This document shows, one piece after another, positions 17,549 through 26,833 of a stretch of DNA of 64,000 nt (positions within the stretch are counted from its first letter, which is position 1; the number at the start of each line of letters is the position of its first letter). Location of the stretch: assembly GCA_013213785.1 (NCBI GenBank), contig JABSPZ010000009.1, positions 186,001 to 250,000 of the forward strand. The letters run 5' to 3'. The DNA comes from Henriciella sp. (lineage in GTDB: Bacteria > Pseudomonadota > Alphaproteobacteria > Caulobacterales > Hyphomonadaceae). The translations under genes were made by a program, and so were the position numbers. Under the pieces are notes generated by a model. That model had not been told where the DNA came from. It saw only the letters and a list, made by a program, of their open reading frames with translations, and did not search any database.

Positions 17549-18520
17549 ATGACCGAACCCTATGTGATTGAAATGAGCGAAACCGGCGGTGTGGAGGTTT
17601 TAAAACAAGTCGCAAGGGCGCCGCGTTCGCCGGGGCCGGGACAGGCTCTGGTTCGCCAAACGGCATCTGGGCTGAACTTTATCGACACGTACCACCGCAC
17701 GGGTTTGTACCCGGTCAAACTGCCCTTCGTTCCCGGGTCCGAAGGGGCTGGTGTGGTCGAGGCGATCGGCGAGGGCGTGACCAATGTGGCTGTGGGGGAC
17801 CGCGTCGCTTATCTCGGCGCAGGGACGTATTCGACCCATTATACCGGCTCTGCGGCAACGATGGTGAAGCTTCCTGACGGCGTAAGCGAAGAAGACGCGG
17901 CAGCGGTGCTCTTAAAAGGTCTCACCGCCTGGATGTTGCTTTTTGAAGTACGCCGTGCGTCTCCGGGGGAGACCGCGCTTGTCTGGGCGCCCGTCGGCGG
18001 GGTCGGATCCCTGCTCGTGCCATGGGCAACGTCCATGGGCGTTAAGGTGATCGCTGTGACCTCAAGCGAGGAAAAAGCAGCGCGCGCACGAAGCCTTGGC
18101 GCGCAGGAAGTTGTCCTGTCGTCCGGCGATGTCGCGTCAGAAGTCCGGGCGCTTACGGGCGGCGCAGGCGTTGATGTTTCCTATGACAGTGTTGGGAAGA
18201 ATTCAGCGCAGGCGTCGATTGATAGTTTGAGACCGCGCGGCTGGTGGGTCAGCTATGGAAACGCTTCTGGTCCCGCAGATCCGGTCGCGCCAACCACATT
18301 AGGCGGGAAAGGCTCTCTGGTTCTCACGCGCCCTGGATTGTTTCACTTCATTGGTGACGGAGAGAGCATGCGCCGCGGCGCCGCTGCTCTGTTCGGTGCC
18401 CTGCGCGCCGGAACCATTAAGGCACAAGTCGGCCAGACATTCCCGCTTAATGAAGTCGCCAAAGCGCACCAAGCCATCGAAAGTGGAACAACTGTCGGGG
18501 CGACGCTCCTATTGCCTTAG
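17549..18520 (+). CDS. qor: quinone oxidoreductase (Qor-type MDR)
   Basis: 323 residues from the ATG at 17549, preceded by AAGAAGG; an upstream in-frame start at 17528 is less likely. A zinc-free MDR: N-terminal GroES-like domain with LNFIDTYHRTGLYP and PGSEGAGVVEAIGEGV, and the NADPH motif APVGGVGSLL with the family's AxGGVG pattern. It reduces quinones or enones with NADPH. The paralogue at 1378-2355 belongs to a different branch. Confidence 0.93.
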   Translation: MTEPYVIEMSETGGVEVLKQVARAPRSPGPGQALVRQTASGLNFIDTYHRTGLYPVKLPFVPGSEGAGVVEAIGEGVTNVAVGDRVAYLGAGTYSTHYTGSAATMVKLPDGVSEEDAAAVLLKGLTAWMLLFEVRRASPGETALVWAPVGGVGSLLVPWATSMGVKVIAVTSSEEKAARARSLGAQEVVLSSGDVASEVRALTGGAGVDVSYDSVGKNSAQASIDSLRPRGWWVSYGNASGPADPVAPTTLGGKGSLVLTRPGLFHFIGDGESMRRGAAALFGALRAGTIKAQVGQTFPLNEVAKAHQAIESGTTVGATLLLP

Positions 18521-18526
18521 TTGGAC

Positions 18527-19045
18527 CTATTCGGAAGCAGGTTCGGGCTCAGATTTCGAAATAAAGGTCGCAACGCGATTGGTTTTTAGCAGGAGGTAGC
18601 CACCGAATGCCATTTGCAAAACAAAGCTCGCGCAGGCGCCCGCATAGGTTATGTATCTAATTTGGGCTTTCAAAGAGTCCGGACGAAAAATGTCGAGAAG
18701 TATGAAGTTCGTTGTGCCGTAGACAAAGCTAGAGATCCCAGTCACGAGAATGAACAGCGCAAAAAGTGAGACACCGATTTTTGCGATCTCATAGCCGGTG
18801 ACCTGCCCGAATGAGAGGTCTTCATCATCTCGGCAAATGAAACGCGCAATTCTATCTGCATTAAATGCGACGAGGAGACTGACAAGAATCACAACCCCTG
18901 GCCCTAGGAGTAGGTGGATGTATTTCGACACATCTTGGTTTGGGACCATTCGCAGTGTGGATGTCAGACCTGCCGAAAAACCAAAATTGGTAAGGGCTAT
19001 TATTACCGCCGACATGCGCAGGAGTAATGCTGTTATTTTTCGCAT
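18527..19045 (-). CDS. hypothetical four-helix membrane protein
   Basis: A 172-residue protein I do not recognise. Four hydrophobic stretches are predicted (about 8-27, 44-62, 85-108 and 128-152). A charged cytoplasmic loop (FICRDDEDLSF) lies between the second and third and there is a short charged tail. It ends 6 bp from the convergent qor stop. Base composition appears lower in GC than its neighbours, which may signal acquisition. Confidence 0.65.
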   Translation of the reverse strand: MRKITALLLRMSAVIIALTNFGFSAGLTSTLRMVPNQDVSKYIHLLLGPGVVILVSLLVAFNADRIARFICRDDEDLSFGQVTGYEIAKIGVSLFALFILVTGISSFVYGTTNFILLDIFRPDSLKAQIRYITYAGACASFVLQMAFGGYLLLKTNRVATFISKSEPEPASE

Positions 19046-19138
19046 TAACTATAATTGTGATTTGCGCTTATAAAATTCAAGAACAGTGTCTTGCGATGTA
19101 TTTTCTACACTTCGATTTTTGATCTGGTCGAGCCGGCT

Positions 19139-20035
19139 TTATTGGTGCGGCTCCAGATCAAGCAGCAAAGCAGGATCGATGTAAAAGTCTTTGCCGCGAT
19201 CATCGCTCAATGTGTTCCGCCATTTGACGGCCCAATGTAGGTGTGGACCGCTTGTACGGCCCGTATTTCCGCTGGCGCCGAGGCGGTCGCCGGCTTGCAC
19301 AATATCGCCCGCTGAGACGCCAATCTCTGACATGTGCAGGAACACTGATACCAGGCCATCCCCGTGGTCTAGAAAGACGGTGCCGCCTTCGTAATAGAGG
19401 TCTGGGTCTCCGAGCGTTACGGTTCCGCCAGCGGGTGCGACGATGTCTGTTCCCACTGGAATAGCGATATCATAACCGCGATGCACCGATGTGCTCTCGC
19501 AAGGTTTGCCGTCTTTGCCGACGCCAACATATTTGCGGGCCGGACCGAAGGGAGAGGAGGGCGGACCATCGGACGGCCTGATAAAACCGGCGCGGGCACC
19601 TTGGCCGGTATGGAATGTTCCAAACGCATCCTGTTTTTTGACCCAACTCCGCCCAGCATGGGCTTTCTGTTCGGGGGTGCGCGCATCAACTTTATCGCAG
19701 TCTAGCCCGTTAATGGTTCGAAACGGATCAGTGCGCTTTTCCAAAGGAATGGTCAGGGGCGGCGCCCAACCTTCTTTGTCCGTGATGAGAAGCTCCAACG
19801 CTTCAGTGCGGCGTAACCCGATCGTCGCAAGCCCATCGTCAGCGACGGGAACCTCACGCAGAGCTTCACCCTTTGAGCCAGAAACCACCAGCGTTCCGCC
19901 GGGCGTCGCCGTGCAGAACAGGAGGCCGCCCTGTACGGGCTGTCCAGAGCATGAGATCGCTGTTTCAGTAGCACTGCTTGGTGCGGGCACGCCGAACCAG
20001 AGTAGCAGGCCCAACAATCCGTCCCGCAAGATCAT
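19139..20035 (-). CDS. secreted M23 family metallopeptidase
   Basis: A 298-residue protein with an N-terminal signal (LLGLLLWFGVPAPSSA) and a C-terminal M23 domain: VHRGYDIAIP gives the H-x3-D zinc ligands and GPHLHWAV gives HxH. The Rossmann-free N-terminal part (25-120) is beta-rich. It probably trims peptidoglycan in the periplasm. The ATG follows directly on the DUF2093 stop (TAAATG), so translation is coupled. A second, lipoprotein-type M23 protein lies at 4815-5507. Confidence 0.92.
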   Translation of the reverse strand: MILRDGLLGLLLWFGVPAPSSATETAISCSGQPVQGGLLFCTATPGGTLVVSGSKGEALREVPVADDGLATIGLRRTEALELLITDKEGWAPPLTIPLEKRTDPFRTINGLDCDKVDARTPEQKAHAGRSWVKKQDAFGTFHTGQGARAGFIRPSDGPPSSPFGPARKYVGVGKDGKPCESTSVHRGYDIAIPVGTDIVAPAGGTVTLGDPDLYYEGGTVFLDHGDGLVSVFLHMSEIGVSAGDIVQAGDRLGASGNTGRTSGPHLHWAVKWRNTLSDDRGKDFYIDPALLLDLEPHQ

Positions 20036-20245
20036 TTAATCGGCATCCACCATGCGCGTCGCCGCTGCAGCCGCATCGATATAGGCTTCTTGGCGATCCA
20101 CACTCCAATAGCGCAAGGCGGCGAGCGGGATTTTTCGGCCCGTCACAGCGCAAATTACGTAATCCCCAGGACTTAGCAGTTCCAAGTCTGCGTCCAGGTA
20201 TCGAATTCTTGCCTCGCCGGGCTGTCGGTCGGTCTTTTTCAACAT
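20036..20245 (-). CDS. DUF2093 domain-containing protein
   Basis: 69 residues from the ATG at 20245; a 10-residue longer frame exists. The segments ARIRYLDADLELLSPGDYVICAVTG and IPLAALRYWSVDRQEAYIDA match the small alphaproteobacterial DUF2093 family. Function is unknown. It ends in the base next to the start of the M23 gene, so they form a two-gene operon. Confidence 0.88.
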   Translation of the reverse strand: MLKKTDRQPGEARIRYLDADLELLSPGDYVICAVTGRKIPLAALRYWSVDRQEAYIDAAAAATRMVDAD

Positions 20246-20308
20246 GACGCCTAATATGCCTGACCTTTGCCGCAAAAGGAAGTCTACAAATCCGCAAGAA
20301 GTTTTTGC

Positions 20309-20334
20309 TTTGTTCTCGTGAACAAATGTGGTAC
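20309..20334 (+). promoter_or_regulatory. possible SOS (LexA) site upstream of recA
   Basis: Bases 20320-20334 read GAAC-N7-GTAC, one mismatch from the reverse form (GAAC-N7-GAAC) of the alphaproteobacterial LexA box GTTC-N7-GTTC. An overlapping inverted repeat TTTGTTC-TCGT-GAACAAA spans 20309-20326. It lies 69 bases upstream of the recA start. The assignment is tentative because of the mismatch. Confidence 0.4.
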
Positions 20335-20402
20335 ATGAGGGTCAGCTGGCGGGCTCGGGGCCATTCTTCGCCGAGTATGATATAGACGAAAAGGAACGAC
20401 TC

Positions 20403-21482
20403 ATGTCCAAACCCAACTTGCAACTTGTGGATAAGGATTCCGGCGTGGATAAGCAGAAAGCTCTCGAAACGGCACTTGCCAATATTGACCGTGCTTTTGG
20501 TAAAGGCTCGGTGATGCGCCTTGGCGAACAAAAGGCAATGGACATCGAATCGATTCCAACTGGCTCTTTGGGCCTGGACATCGCGCTCGGTATTGGCGGC
20601 CTGCCAAAAGGCCGTGTGATTGAAATTTATGGTCCGGAAAGTTCCGGTAAGACGACTTTGTCTTTGCACATTGCGGCTGAGGCTCAGAAAAATGGCGGCG
20701 TTTGTGCCTTTGTTGATGCCGAACACGCGCTGGACCCTGTTTATGCAGGTAAGCTTGGCGTGGACTTGGATGACCTCTTGGTCTCGCAGCCAGATACAGG
20801 TGAGCAGGCTCTAGAGATTGCTGACACATTGGTACGCTCCGGAGCGATTGATGTGCTCGTGATCGACTCTGTTGCGGCTCTGACCCCTCGTGCTGAAATC
20901 GAAGGTGAGATGGGCGACAGTCTTCCGGGTCTGCAAGCTCGCTTGATGAGCCAGGCTTTGCGTAAACTGACCGGCTCGATTTCGAAATCAAACTGTATGG
21001 TGATTTTCATCAACCAGATCCGTATGAAGATCGGTGTGATGTTTGGCAGCCCTGAAACGACGACAGGCGGGAATGCGCTGAAATTCTATTCTTCTGTGCG
21101 CCTCGACATTCGCCGTATCGGTGCTCTGAAAGACCGTGATGAAATTATCGGTAACCAAACCCGCGTGAAAGTCGTCAAGAATAAAGTCGCGCCGCCTTTC
21201 CGGCAGGTTGAGTTTGATATCATTTATGGTGAAGGCATTTCCAAAACCGGCGAGATCATTGACCTCGGCGTGAAGTGTGAAGTGATCGAAAAGTCTGGAT
21301 CCTGGTATTCTTACGGGCCTGAGCGGATCGGTCAGGGGCGCGAAAAGACTCGCCAATTCCTGAAAGATAACCCGGATATTCGAGACGAGATCGAACTTGA
21401 AATTCGCAAGCGGTCTGGCCTCTTGTCTGACGTTATGTTGAACGAAGGCGGCGGCCCTGGCGAAGAGGCAGAAGCCGGCTAA
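20403..21482 (+). CDS. recA: recombinase RecA
   Basis: 359 residues from the ATG at 20403, which has AAGGA upstream; the longer frame from 20328 begins in the regulatory region. Walker [11 protein letters not shown] is at 77-86, followed by the conserved [28 protein letters not shown] and [14 protein letters not shown] segments. It promotes homologous pairing and LexA cleavage. alaS follows, the usual alphaproteobacterial order, with a terminator-like hairpin between them. Confidence 0.98.
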   Translation: MSKPNLQLVDKDSGVDKQKALETALANIDRAFGKGSVMRLGEQKAMDIESIPTGSLGLDIALGIGGLPKGRVIEIYGPESSGKTTLSLHIAAEAQKNGGVCAFVDAEHALDPVYAGKLGVDLDDLLVSQPDTGEQALEIADTLVRSGAIDVLVIDSVAALTPRAEIEGEMGDSLPGLQARLMSQALRKLTGSISKSNCMVIFINQIRMKIGVMFGSPETTTGGNALKFYSSVRLDIRRIGALKDRDEIIGNQTRVKVVKNKVAPPFRQVEFDIIYGEGISKTGEIIDLGVKCEVIEKSGSWYSYGPERIGQGREKTRQFLKDNPDIRDEIELEIRKRSGLLSDVMLNEGGGPGEEAEAG

Positions 21483-21507
21483 ACACCCCCAAAAATTCTT
21501 TCATCTG

Positions 21508-21543
21508 CAACGCGCCATCGGAAACGCTTGGCGCGTTGCTTTT
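21508..21543 (+). terminator. terminator hairpin after recA
   Basis: GCAACGCGCCA (21508-21518) pairs perfectly with TGGCGCGTTGC (21530-21540) around an 11-base loop and is followed by TTT. The short T-run may allow read-through to alaS. Confidence 0.75.
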
Positions 21544-21604
21544 ATGGTCATATATCCACCGGCAAGAGCGTTCATGATGGGGCGCACGGGCAAAAGGAAA
21601 TTCT

Positions 21605-24253
21605 ATGACGAGTGTCAACGATCTGCGCGAAGCATTTCTGTCCTATTTCGAAAGCAAGGGACATGTCCGCAAACCGTCCGCACCCCTGGTGCCGGAGAAC
21701 GATCCCACCTTGCTCTTTGTCAATGCCGGCATGGTGCCGTTCAAGAACATATTCACCGGCGCGGAAACACCGTTTGCGCCGCGCGCTGTCACGTCGCAAA
21801 AGTGCGTACGCGCTGGCGGTAAGCACAATGATCTCGACAATGTCGGCTATACCGCTCGCCACCACACCTTCTTTGAAATGCTCGGGAACTTTTCGTTCGG
21901 GGACTATTTTAAAGATGACGCAATTGCGTTCGGGTGGGAGCTTGCCACGAAAGAGCTCGGCCTGCCGAAAGACAAATTGCTCGTCACTGTCTATGCTGAT
22001 GATGATGAAGCTGCTGCGATTTGGAAGAAAGTCGCGGGCCTGTCTGATGACCGAATCATTCGTATCGCGACGTCTGACAATTTCTGGTCCATGGGCGATA
22101 CCGGTCCATGTGGCCCATGCTCTGAGATCTTTTTTGATCATGGTGCAGACATTTGGGGCGGCCCTCCCGGAACACCGGAAGAAGACGGCGATCGCTTCAT
22201 CGAGATTTGGAACTTAGTTTTCATGCAATTCGACCAGCAGGCGAGTGGCGATCGGGTCAATCTTCCGAAGCCCTCCATCGACACCGGCATGGGATTGGAG
22301 CGGATCGCGGCGGTGCTGCAAGGTGTGCACAACAATTACGAGATCGATCTGTTTCAGAACCTGATTTCTGCGGAAGAAGAGGTCTACAAACAAAAGGCTG
22401 AGGGCGATCAGCTCGGCTCTTTTCGGGTTATCGCTGATCATTTACGGACCTCTGCCTTCTTGGTTGCAGATGGGGTAACGCCATCGAATGAAGGCCGCGG
22501 ATATGTGCTGCGCCGGATCATGCGCCGCGCCATGCGCCATGCGCACATTTTGGGCGCGCGGGAGCCTGGCATGCATAAACTCGTGCCGGCTCTGATCACA
22601 GAGATGGGTAAAGCCTATCCGGAGCTCGGCCGCGCACAGGCGGCGATTGAAAGTGCGCTTGAGCAAGAAGAAAGCCGGTTCCAGCGGACCCTGGGCCGCG
22701 GGCTTGCGCTTCTGGATGAGGCGAGTACCGATCTTTCCGAAGGCGACACGCTGCCAGGTGAGACTGCATTTAAACTCTACGACACTTACGGCTTCCCGCT
22801 GGACCTGACCCAAGATATTCTAAGGGGCCGCGGCATGAGCGTCGATGAAGCTGGTTTCGATGCCGCGATGACGCGTCAGAAAGAAGGCTCAAAGGCAGCA
22901 GGCTTTGCTTCAGGCGATGCTGCCTCTGGCGAAGTTTGGTTCCGCGTGCGAGATGCGGTCGGCGCGACAGAGTTTCTCGGCTATTCGGATCTAAAAGCCA
23001 ATGCTGCTTTGAAAGCGATCGTTGCGGACGGCGCTCAGGTGGATGCTCTGAAAGCAGGTGACCAAGCCGAACTGATCCTCGACCGCACCCCGTTCTACGC
23101 CGAAAGCGGTGGTCAGGCCGGAGATCATGGCGTGATCGAAACAAAATCTGCACGGTTTATTGTGCGCGACGTTCAAAAGCGCGCTGGCGATTTGCACGCG
23201 CATATTGGTGAACTTGTTGAAGGTGAGCTGACCCTGAATGATGCGGTTGCTTCCAGCGTGAACGGCGAACGCCGCACACGGATCATGGCCAACCACTCAG
23301 CGACGCACCTCATGCACGCCGCCCTGCGGGATATCTTAGGTGAGCATGTCACGCAAAAAGGCTCGCTCGTCGAAGAGGAGCGGATGCGGTTCGACTTTTC
23401 CCACGGCGCACCGGTGACGCCCGCTGAGATTGAAGCGATCGAAGACCAAGTGAACACGGTCATTCGCCAGAACAACCCAGTTGGTGTGGCTGTCACGACC
23501 CCTGAAAAAGCGATCGAGGCGGGTGCTCTGGCCCTGTTCGGCGAGAAATATGGTGATGAGGTGCGCGTGCTCAGCATGGGCGCCGATTTGAGAGAAGCCG
23601 ATAAGAGCTACTCTGTTGAGCTCTGCGGTGGCACACATGTCGAGCGTACCGGTGATATCGGAACGTTCGTGATCCTGTCTGAAAGCGGTGTCTCCGCGGG
23701 CGTCCGCCGAATTGAAGTGGCAACGGGCGCAGAAGCGATCGCCTTCTTGCGGAGCCGCGCACAAGTGGCGGTGGATCTTTCTGAGCAGCTGAAAGTGCCG
23801 CTGAAGGACGTCGCGAAGAAGGTCTCTGGCCTGACAGAAGAACGCAAAACACTGGAACGCCAATTGGCGGACACAAAGCGCGCTCTCGCTATGGCCGGCG
23901 AGAGCGGCGCGCCGTCTGGCCCGGAAGAGATCAATGGTGTGAACCTGATCGCCCGGGTTGCGGAAGGCGTCGGCGGCAAAGATTTGCGCGCACTGATTGA
24001 TGAGGCCAAGGCGCAAATGAAATCCGGCATCGCCGTGTTTATTGGCGTGAACGACGGCAAAGCGGCTGTGGCCGTGGGCGTGACCGAAGATTTGGTCGGC
24101 ACCCATTCTGCGGTAGATCTTGTCCGGGTCGCGTCGGCAGAAGTCGGCGGCAAAGGGGGCGGCGGTCGCCCAGACATGGCGCAAGCTGGTGGACCAGACG
24201 GGTCAAAAGCTGAAGCCGCGCTTGATGCGGTGCGCGCGGCCCTGAAAGGGTAG
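21605..24253 (+). CDS. alaS: alanine-tRNA ligase
   Basis: 882 residues, the standard length. Class II catalytic core at the N-terminus ([10 protein letters not shown], then [14 protein letters not shown] and the [12 protein letters not shown] segment). The editing domain has [11 protein letters not shown] and [13 protein letters not shown], which carry the four metal ligands. The C-Ala domain ends with the glycine-rich [16 protein letters not shown]. It charges tRNA-Ala and edits mischarged Ser and Gly. AAAGGAAA precedes the start. Confidence 0.98.
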   Translation: MTSVNDLREAFLSYFESKGHVRKPSAPLVPENDPTLLFVNAGMVPFKNIFTGAETPFAPRAVTSQKCVRAGGKHNDLDNVGYTARHHTFFEMLGNFSFGDYFKDDAIAFGWELATKELGLPKDKLLVTVYADDDEAAAIWKKVAGLSDDRIIRIATSDNFWSMGDTGPCGPCSEIFFDHGADIWGGPPGTPEEDGDRFIEIWNLVFMQFDQQASGDRVNLPKPSIDTGMGLERIAAVLQGVHNNYEIDLFQNLISAEEEVYKQKAEGDQLGSFRVIADHLRTSAFLVADGVTPSNEGRGYVLRRIMRRAMRHAHILGAREPGMHKLVPALITEMGKAYPELGRAQAAIESALEQEESRFQRTLGRGLALLDEASTDLSEGDTLPGETAFKLYDTYGFPLDLTQDILRGRGMSVDEAGFDAAMTRQKEGSKAAGFASGDAASGEVWFRVRDAVGATEFLGYSDLKANAALKAIVADGAQVDALKAGDQAELILDRTPFYAESGGQAGDHGVIETKSARFIVRDVQKRAGDLHAHIGELVEGELTLNDAVASSVNGERRTRIMANHSATHLMHAALRDILGEHVTQKGSLVEEERMRFDFSHGAPVTPAEIEAIEDQVNTVIRQNNPVGVAVTTPEKAIEAGALALFGEKYGDEVRVLSMGADLREADKSYSVELCGGTHVERTGDIGTFVILSESGVSAGVRRIEVATGAEAIAFLRSRAQVAVDLSEQLKVPLKDVAKKVSGLTEERKTLERQLADTKRALAMAGESGAPSGPEEINGVNLIARVAEGVGGKDLRALIDEAKAQMKSGIAVFIGVNDGKAAVAVGVTEDLVGTHSAVDLVRVASAEVGGKGGGGRPDMAQAGGPDGSKAEAALDAVRAALKG

Positions 24254-24272
24254 GCAGCGATTACGAGTAGAA

Positions 24273-24312
24273 GCCTCAACTAAGCCCCTGAACTTAGGCG
24301 CTTAATTGAGGC
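24273..24312. repeat. stem-loop after alaS
   Basis: GCCTCAACTAAGC (24273-24285) pairs with GCTTAATTGAGGC (24300-24312) at 12 of 13 positions plus one wobble pair. There is no T-run. It lies between the convergent alaS and DUF4345 genes and may end transcription or protect the 3' end. Confidence 0.5.
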
Positions 24313-24327
24313 TCGGTTGCTACCTAC

Positions 24328-24720
24328 CTATTTGCTCTGTTGAAGCTTCAAACTCAAGAAGATCGCGACGCCACATAGAACGAGCTCTATCGCCAAGGCG
24401 ATAAGAAGCGCGGTTGAAGGGACGCCGTCTAGTATTAGGCTGAGCAGTCTTGAGATGCCGTACATTCCGAAGACGACAATAGATGTCTGCAAGGCTATGA
24501 GACGATCGCGTCTTGAGACAACGCCCCAGAGCATTACCAATCCTGCCGCCAGCAGCAATCCGCCTGGGGCTCTGATCTCTGACATCAGGTTCGGATCAGA
24601 CCCCAAGACGATATGGTTGGAGGCAAAGAAGGCGTGCGGGATAACCAGAACGGAAAGCCCGATCGCGAGTGAGAGGGCGCCGGACAGCGCCAAGAATAGT
24701 TGAGTGACGGGCTGGCTCAT
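24328..24720 (-). CDS. DUF4345-type membrane protein
   Basis: 130 residues from the ATG at 24720, which has GGGAGG upstream; the longer frame to 24801 lacks a ribosome site. Four hydrophobic helices with the motif SEIRAPGGLLLAAGLVM typical of DUF4345 proteins. Function is unknown; it is convergent with alaS. Confidence 0.75.
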   Translation of the reverse strand: MSQPVTQLFLALSGALSLAIGLSVLVIPHAFFASNHIVLGSDPNLMSEIRAPGGLLLAAGLVMLWGVVSRRDRLIALQTSIVVFGMYGISRLLSLILDGVPSTALLIALAIELVLCGVAIFLSLKLQQSK

Positions 24721-24902
24721 GCTTCGCCTCCCGGTGCTTCGGGGTGCGTGATGTGCTGCGGGAAGTGTGTCATCGACAGGCTCCATGATAGGTTTCGACA
24801 ACCCTGGGAGTACTGGATGGTTTGATTTCGATCTTGCCGAACGGCGCCTGTTTTTTGACCTATCGCGCCAAAGAGAGAGGGGCGCTTCTTGCAGGTTCCG
24901 GT

Positions 24903-25580
24903 TTACGCGCCTGTCGGGACACCCTCAGGAAAAATGGGTTCCTCATCACCTGTCTTCCATTGCGCGAATTTCGGCATGATTTGTTTGAAGCGGGCGCTCT
25001 CTAAGTGGCCTTCGAGCCAGTTTTGAAGGTGCGGGAGGTCGAGGGCGTCGAACCAAGTGCGGTCTGTGTTTGCGAATTGGCGAATGAAGGGAAAGATCGC
25101 GATGTCTGCGTGACTGGCCCGATTGCCAAACAATTGACCGTGTTCCGCGAGCTGGGCGTTGAGTTTTTCCAGAAACGCCAGGCCGAGCGCGCGTTGCTCC
25201 TCGCGGTCCACGCCTTCGGCTTCGTAGCGGTTGGGGTATTTGTATCGATCGAGCGCGCGTTTGAACGGGCCATCGCTCTCTGCGATCAGGGCGTCCATAT
25301 CAGCGCGCGTGCCTTGCTCAGGCGCGAGCCAATTTTCAGGATCATTCTGCGCCAGCGCCCACGCCATCACGTCCAGGCTTTCCTCGATCACGGTACCATC
25401 GGCTTCCACAATCACAGGCACTGTCGCTTTTGGTGAGGCTTCGAGCATCTCAGAGGGCTTGTCGCGCAGGACGACTTCGCGGAGGCGGCATTCGACGCCA
25501 GCGGCGGCAATCGCCATACGGGCGCGCATCGCATAGGGGCAGCGGCGGAAGGAATAAAGAATGGGCCGGTTTGCGCTCAC
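24903..25580 (-). CDS. glutathione S-transferase family protein
   Basis: A 225-residue two-domain GST. The N-terminal thioredoxin-like domain has YSFRRCPYAMRARMA (the CPYA active-site-like cysteine) and ATVPVIVEADGTVIEES, the cis-Pro and glutathione-binding segment. The alpha-helical C-domain follows. The start is a GTG overlapping the trhO stop (GTGA), so the two are translationally coupled. A Cys-type active site suggests thiol-transferase (omega/DHAR-like) chemistry rather than classical conjugation. Confidence 0.9.
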   Translation of the reverse strand: MSANRPILYSFRRCPYAMRARMAIAAAGVECRLREVVLRDKPSEMLEASPKATVPVIVEADGTVIEESLDVMAWALAQNDPENWLAPEQGTRADMDALIAESDGPFKRALDRYKYPNRYEAEGVDREEQRALGLAFLEKLNAQLAEHGQLFGNRASHADIAIFPFIRQFANTDRTWFDALDLPHLQNWLEGHLESARFKQIMPKFAQWKTGDEEPIFPEGVPTGA

Positions 25581-26533
25581 GCAGAGACTTTCTTTCTTGG
25601 CGTCATGACAACTTCATCGCCAATATGGGTCTCGCCACGCTCTTTGGCGAGCCGAACTTGTTTTTGCCGCTCGCGCAGGGCGGCCATTTTCTCGTCTGTG
25701 AACGTCCCATAGCAGCGCGGGCAGGACACGCCGTCTTCGAAATGTGGGTGGGCGCGATCTTCGGCGCTGACCGGATGGCGGCAAGCGTGGCAAAGTTGAT
25801 AATCGCCGACTTCAAGGCCGTGCCCGACGCTGACCCGCTCATCAAAGACAAAGCATTCGCCTTCCCAGAGGCTTTCATCACGCGGCACGGTTTCGAGATA
25901 TTTCAAGATGCCGCCTTGCAGGTGGAAGACGTCTTCAATGCCGAGTGATTTGACGTATGAGGTCGATTTTTCGCAGCGGATGCCACCGGTGCAGAACATC
26001 GCGATCTTCGGCGTACGGCCTTTTTCAGCGAGCTCGGCGCGGAATGTTTCGAACCATTCTGGAAACTGGCGGAAGGTTTCGGTCTCTGGATCAATGGCGC
26101 CTTGGAACGTGCCGAGGGCGACCTCGTAATCATTGCGCGTATCGATGACGACCGTGTCCGGATCGCTGATCAGAGCGTTCCAGTCTTGCGGCTTCACATA
26201 AGAGCCGACGAGACACGTCGGATCCGTGCCGGGCACGCCCATGGTGACGATTTCATTCTTCAGGCGCACTTTCAGGCGGAGGAATGGAATGGCCTCCGCG
26301 TGGCTGTCTTTCCACTCGAGCTCAGCGCATCCAGGTAGGGCGCAAATCGCTTTCAGAGCCTCGTCCATGGCGTCGGGCGAGGCCGCGATGGTTCCGTTCA
26401 CGCCCTCGGTCGCGAGCAGGATTGTGCCTTTCACGCCAAGCTCTGACAGGCGCTCAAACAAAGGCTCACGCAGCGCTTCGGGGTTATCGAAGCGGACGAA
26501 TTTATACAGGGCGGTGACGCGGATCTCTGACAT
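25577..26533 (-). CDS. trhO: tRNA uridine(34) hydroxylase TrhO (rhodanese-like)
   Basis: 318 residues. An N-terminal acylphosphatase-like domain is followed by a rhodanese domain with the active-site loop FCTGGIRCEKSTSYVK, and a C-terminal zinc-like Cys set (CHACRHPVSAED...CPRCYG). TrhO forms 5-hydroxyuridine at the wobble position of tRNAs with O2. Formerly annotated as YceA. The gene leads the GST gene in an overlapping pair. Confidence 0.95.
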   Translation of the reverse strand: MSEIRVTALYKFVRFDNPEALREPLFERLSELGVKGTILLATEGVNGTIAASPDAMDEALKAICALPGCAELEWKDSHAEAIPFLRLKVRLKNEIVTMGVPGTDPTCLVGSYVKPQDWNALISDPDTVVIDTRNDYEVALGTFQGAIDPETETFRQFPEWFETFRAELAEKGRTPKIAMFCTGGIRCEKSTSYVKSLGIEDVFHLQGGILKYLETVPRDESLWEGECFVFDERVSVGHGLEVGDYQLCHACRHPVSAEDRAHPHFEDGVSCPRCYGTFTDEKMAALRERQKQVRLAKERGETHIGDEVVMTPRKKVSA

Positions 26534-26662
26534 GGCTGCGGCTTATGCCAGAAGCGGGCCGGACAGAAAAGTAAGGGTTTCACCTAGGTTCGCCTTGCCT
26601 TCGTCAAATTCGGCGCCTAAAGACGCGTCCTCTGCCAACCTGATCAACAAGAGGAGGGGTGC

Positions 26663-26707
26663 ATGCAGACCATAATCGCAAACCGTAACCCCGTTTCTTT
26701 CACTTAG
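26663..26707 (+). CDS. 14-codon leader-like ORF upstream of MREDM gene
   Basis: ATG at 26663 follows an exceptionally strong ribosome site, GAGGAGGGG at 26651-26659, and encodes MQTIIANRNPVSFT before TAG. No homology is claimed. Such a site before a tiny ORF suggests a translated leader peptide or a remnant start region of the downstream locus. Confidence 0.35.
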   Translation: MQTIIANRNPVSFT

Positions 26708-26725
26708 GATCAGGACCCTTTTCCA

Positions 26726-26833
26726 ATGGGCAATTCTAATGCGGGCCGCCGCGGTGGCCTATTGCGCGCGCGTATTCGCGCTCCGTTTATTTTAATTCAG
26801 CCGGAAAGGCTGGCAGGAGGTCTTCATGCGTGA
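26726..26833 (+). CDS. 35-residue basic small ORF overlapping MREDM gene
   Basis: ATG at 26726 has AGGA ten bases upstream. The product is Gly- and Arg-rich at the start (NAGRRGGLLRARIR), then hydrophobic (APFILI), ending LAGGLHA. Its stop lies eight bases inside the next gene in another frame, so translation would be coupled. It could equally be a chance ORF; comparison with relatives is needed to decide. Confidence 0.35.
   Translation: MGNSNAGRRGGLLRARIRAPFILIQPERLAGGLHA

Noticed and set aside
19491-20039. 182-residue plus-strand ORF opposite the M23 gene
   Set aside because: The M23 frame has a signal peptide and complete zinc ligands; the other frame is Pro/Ser-rich noise.
23336-24184. 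282-residue minus-strand ORF inside alaS
   Set aside because: Antisense shadow of a highly conserved synthetase; the His- and Cys-rich product resembles no family.
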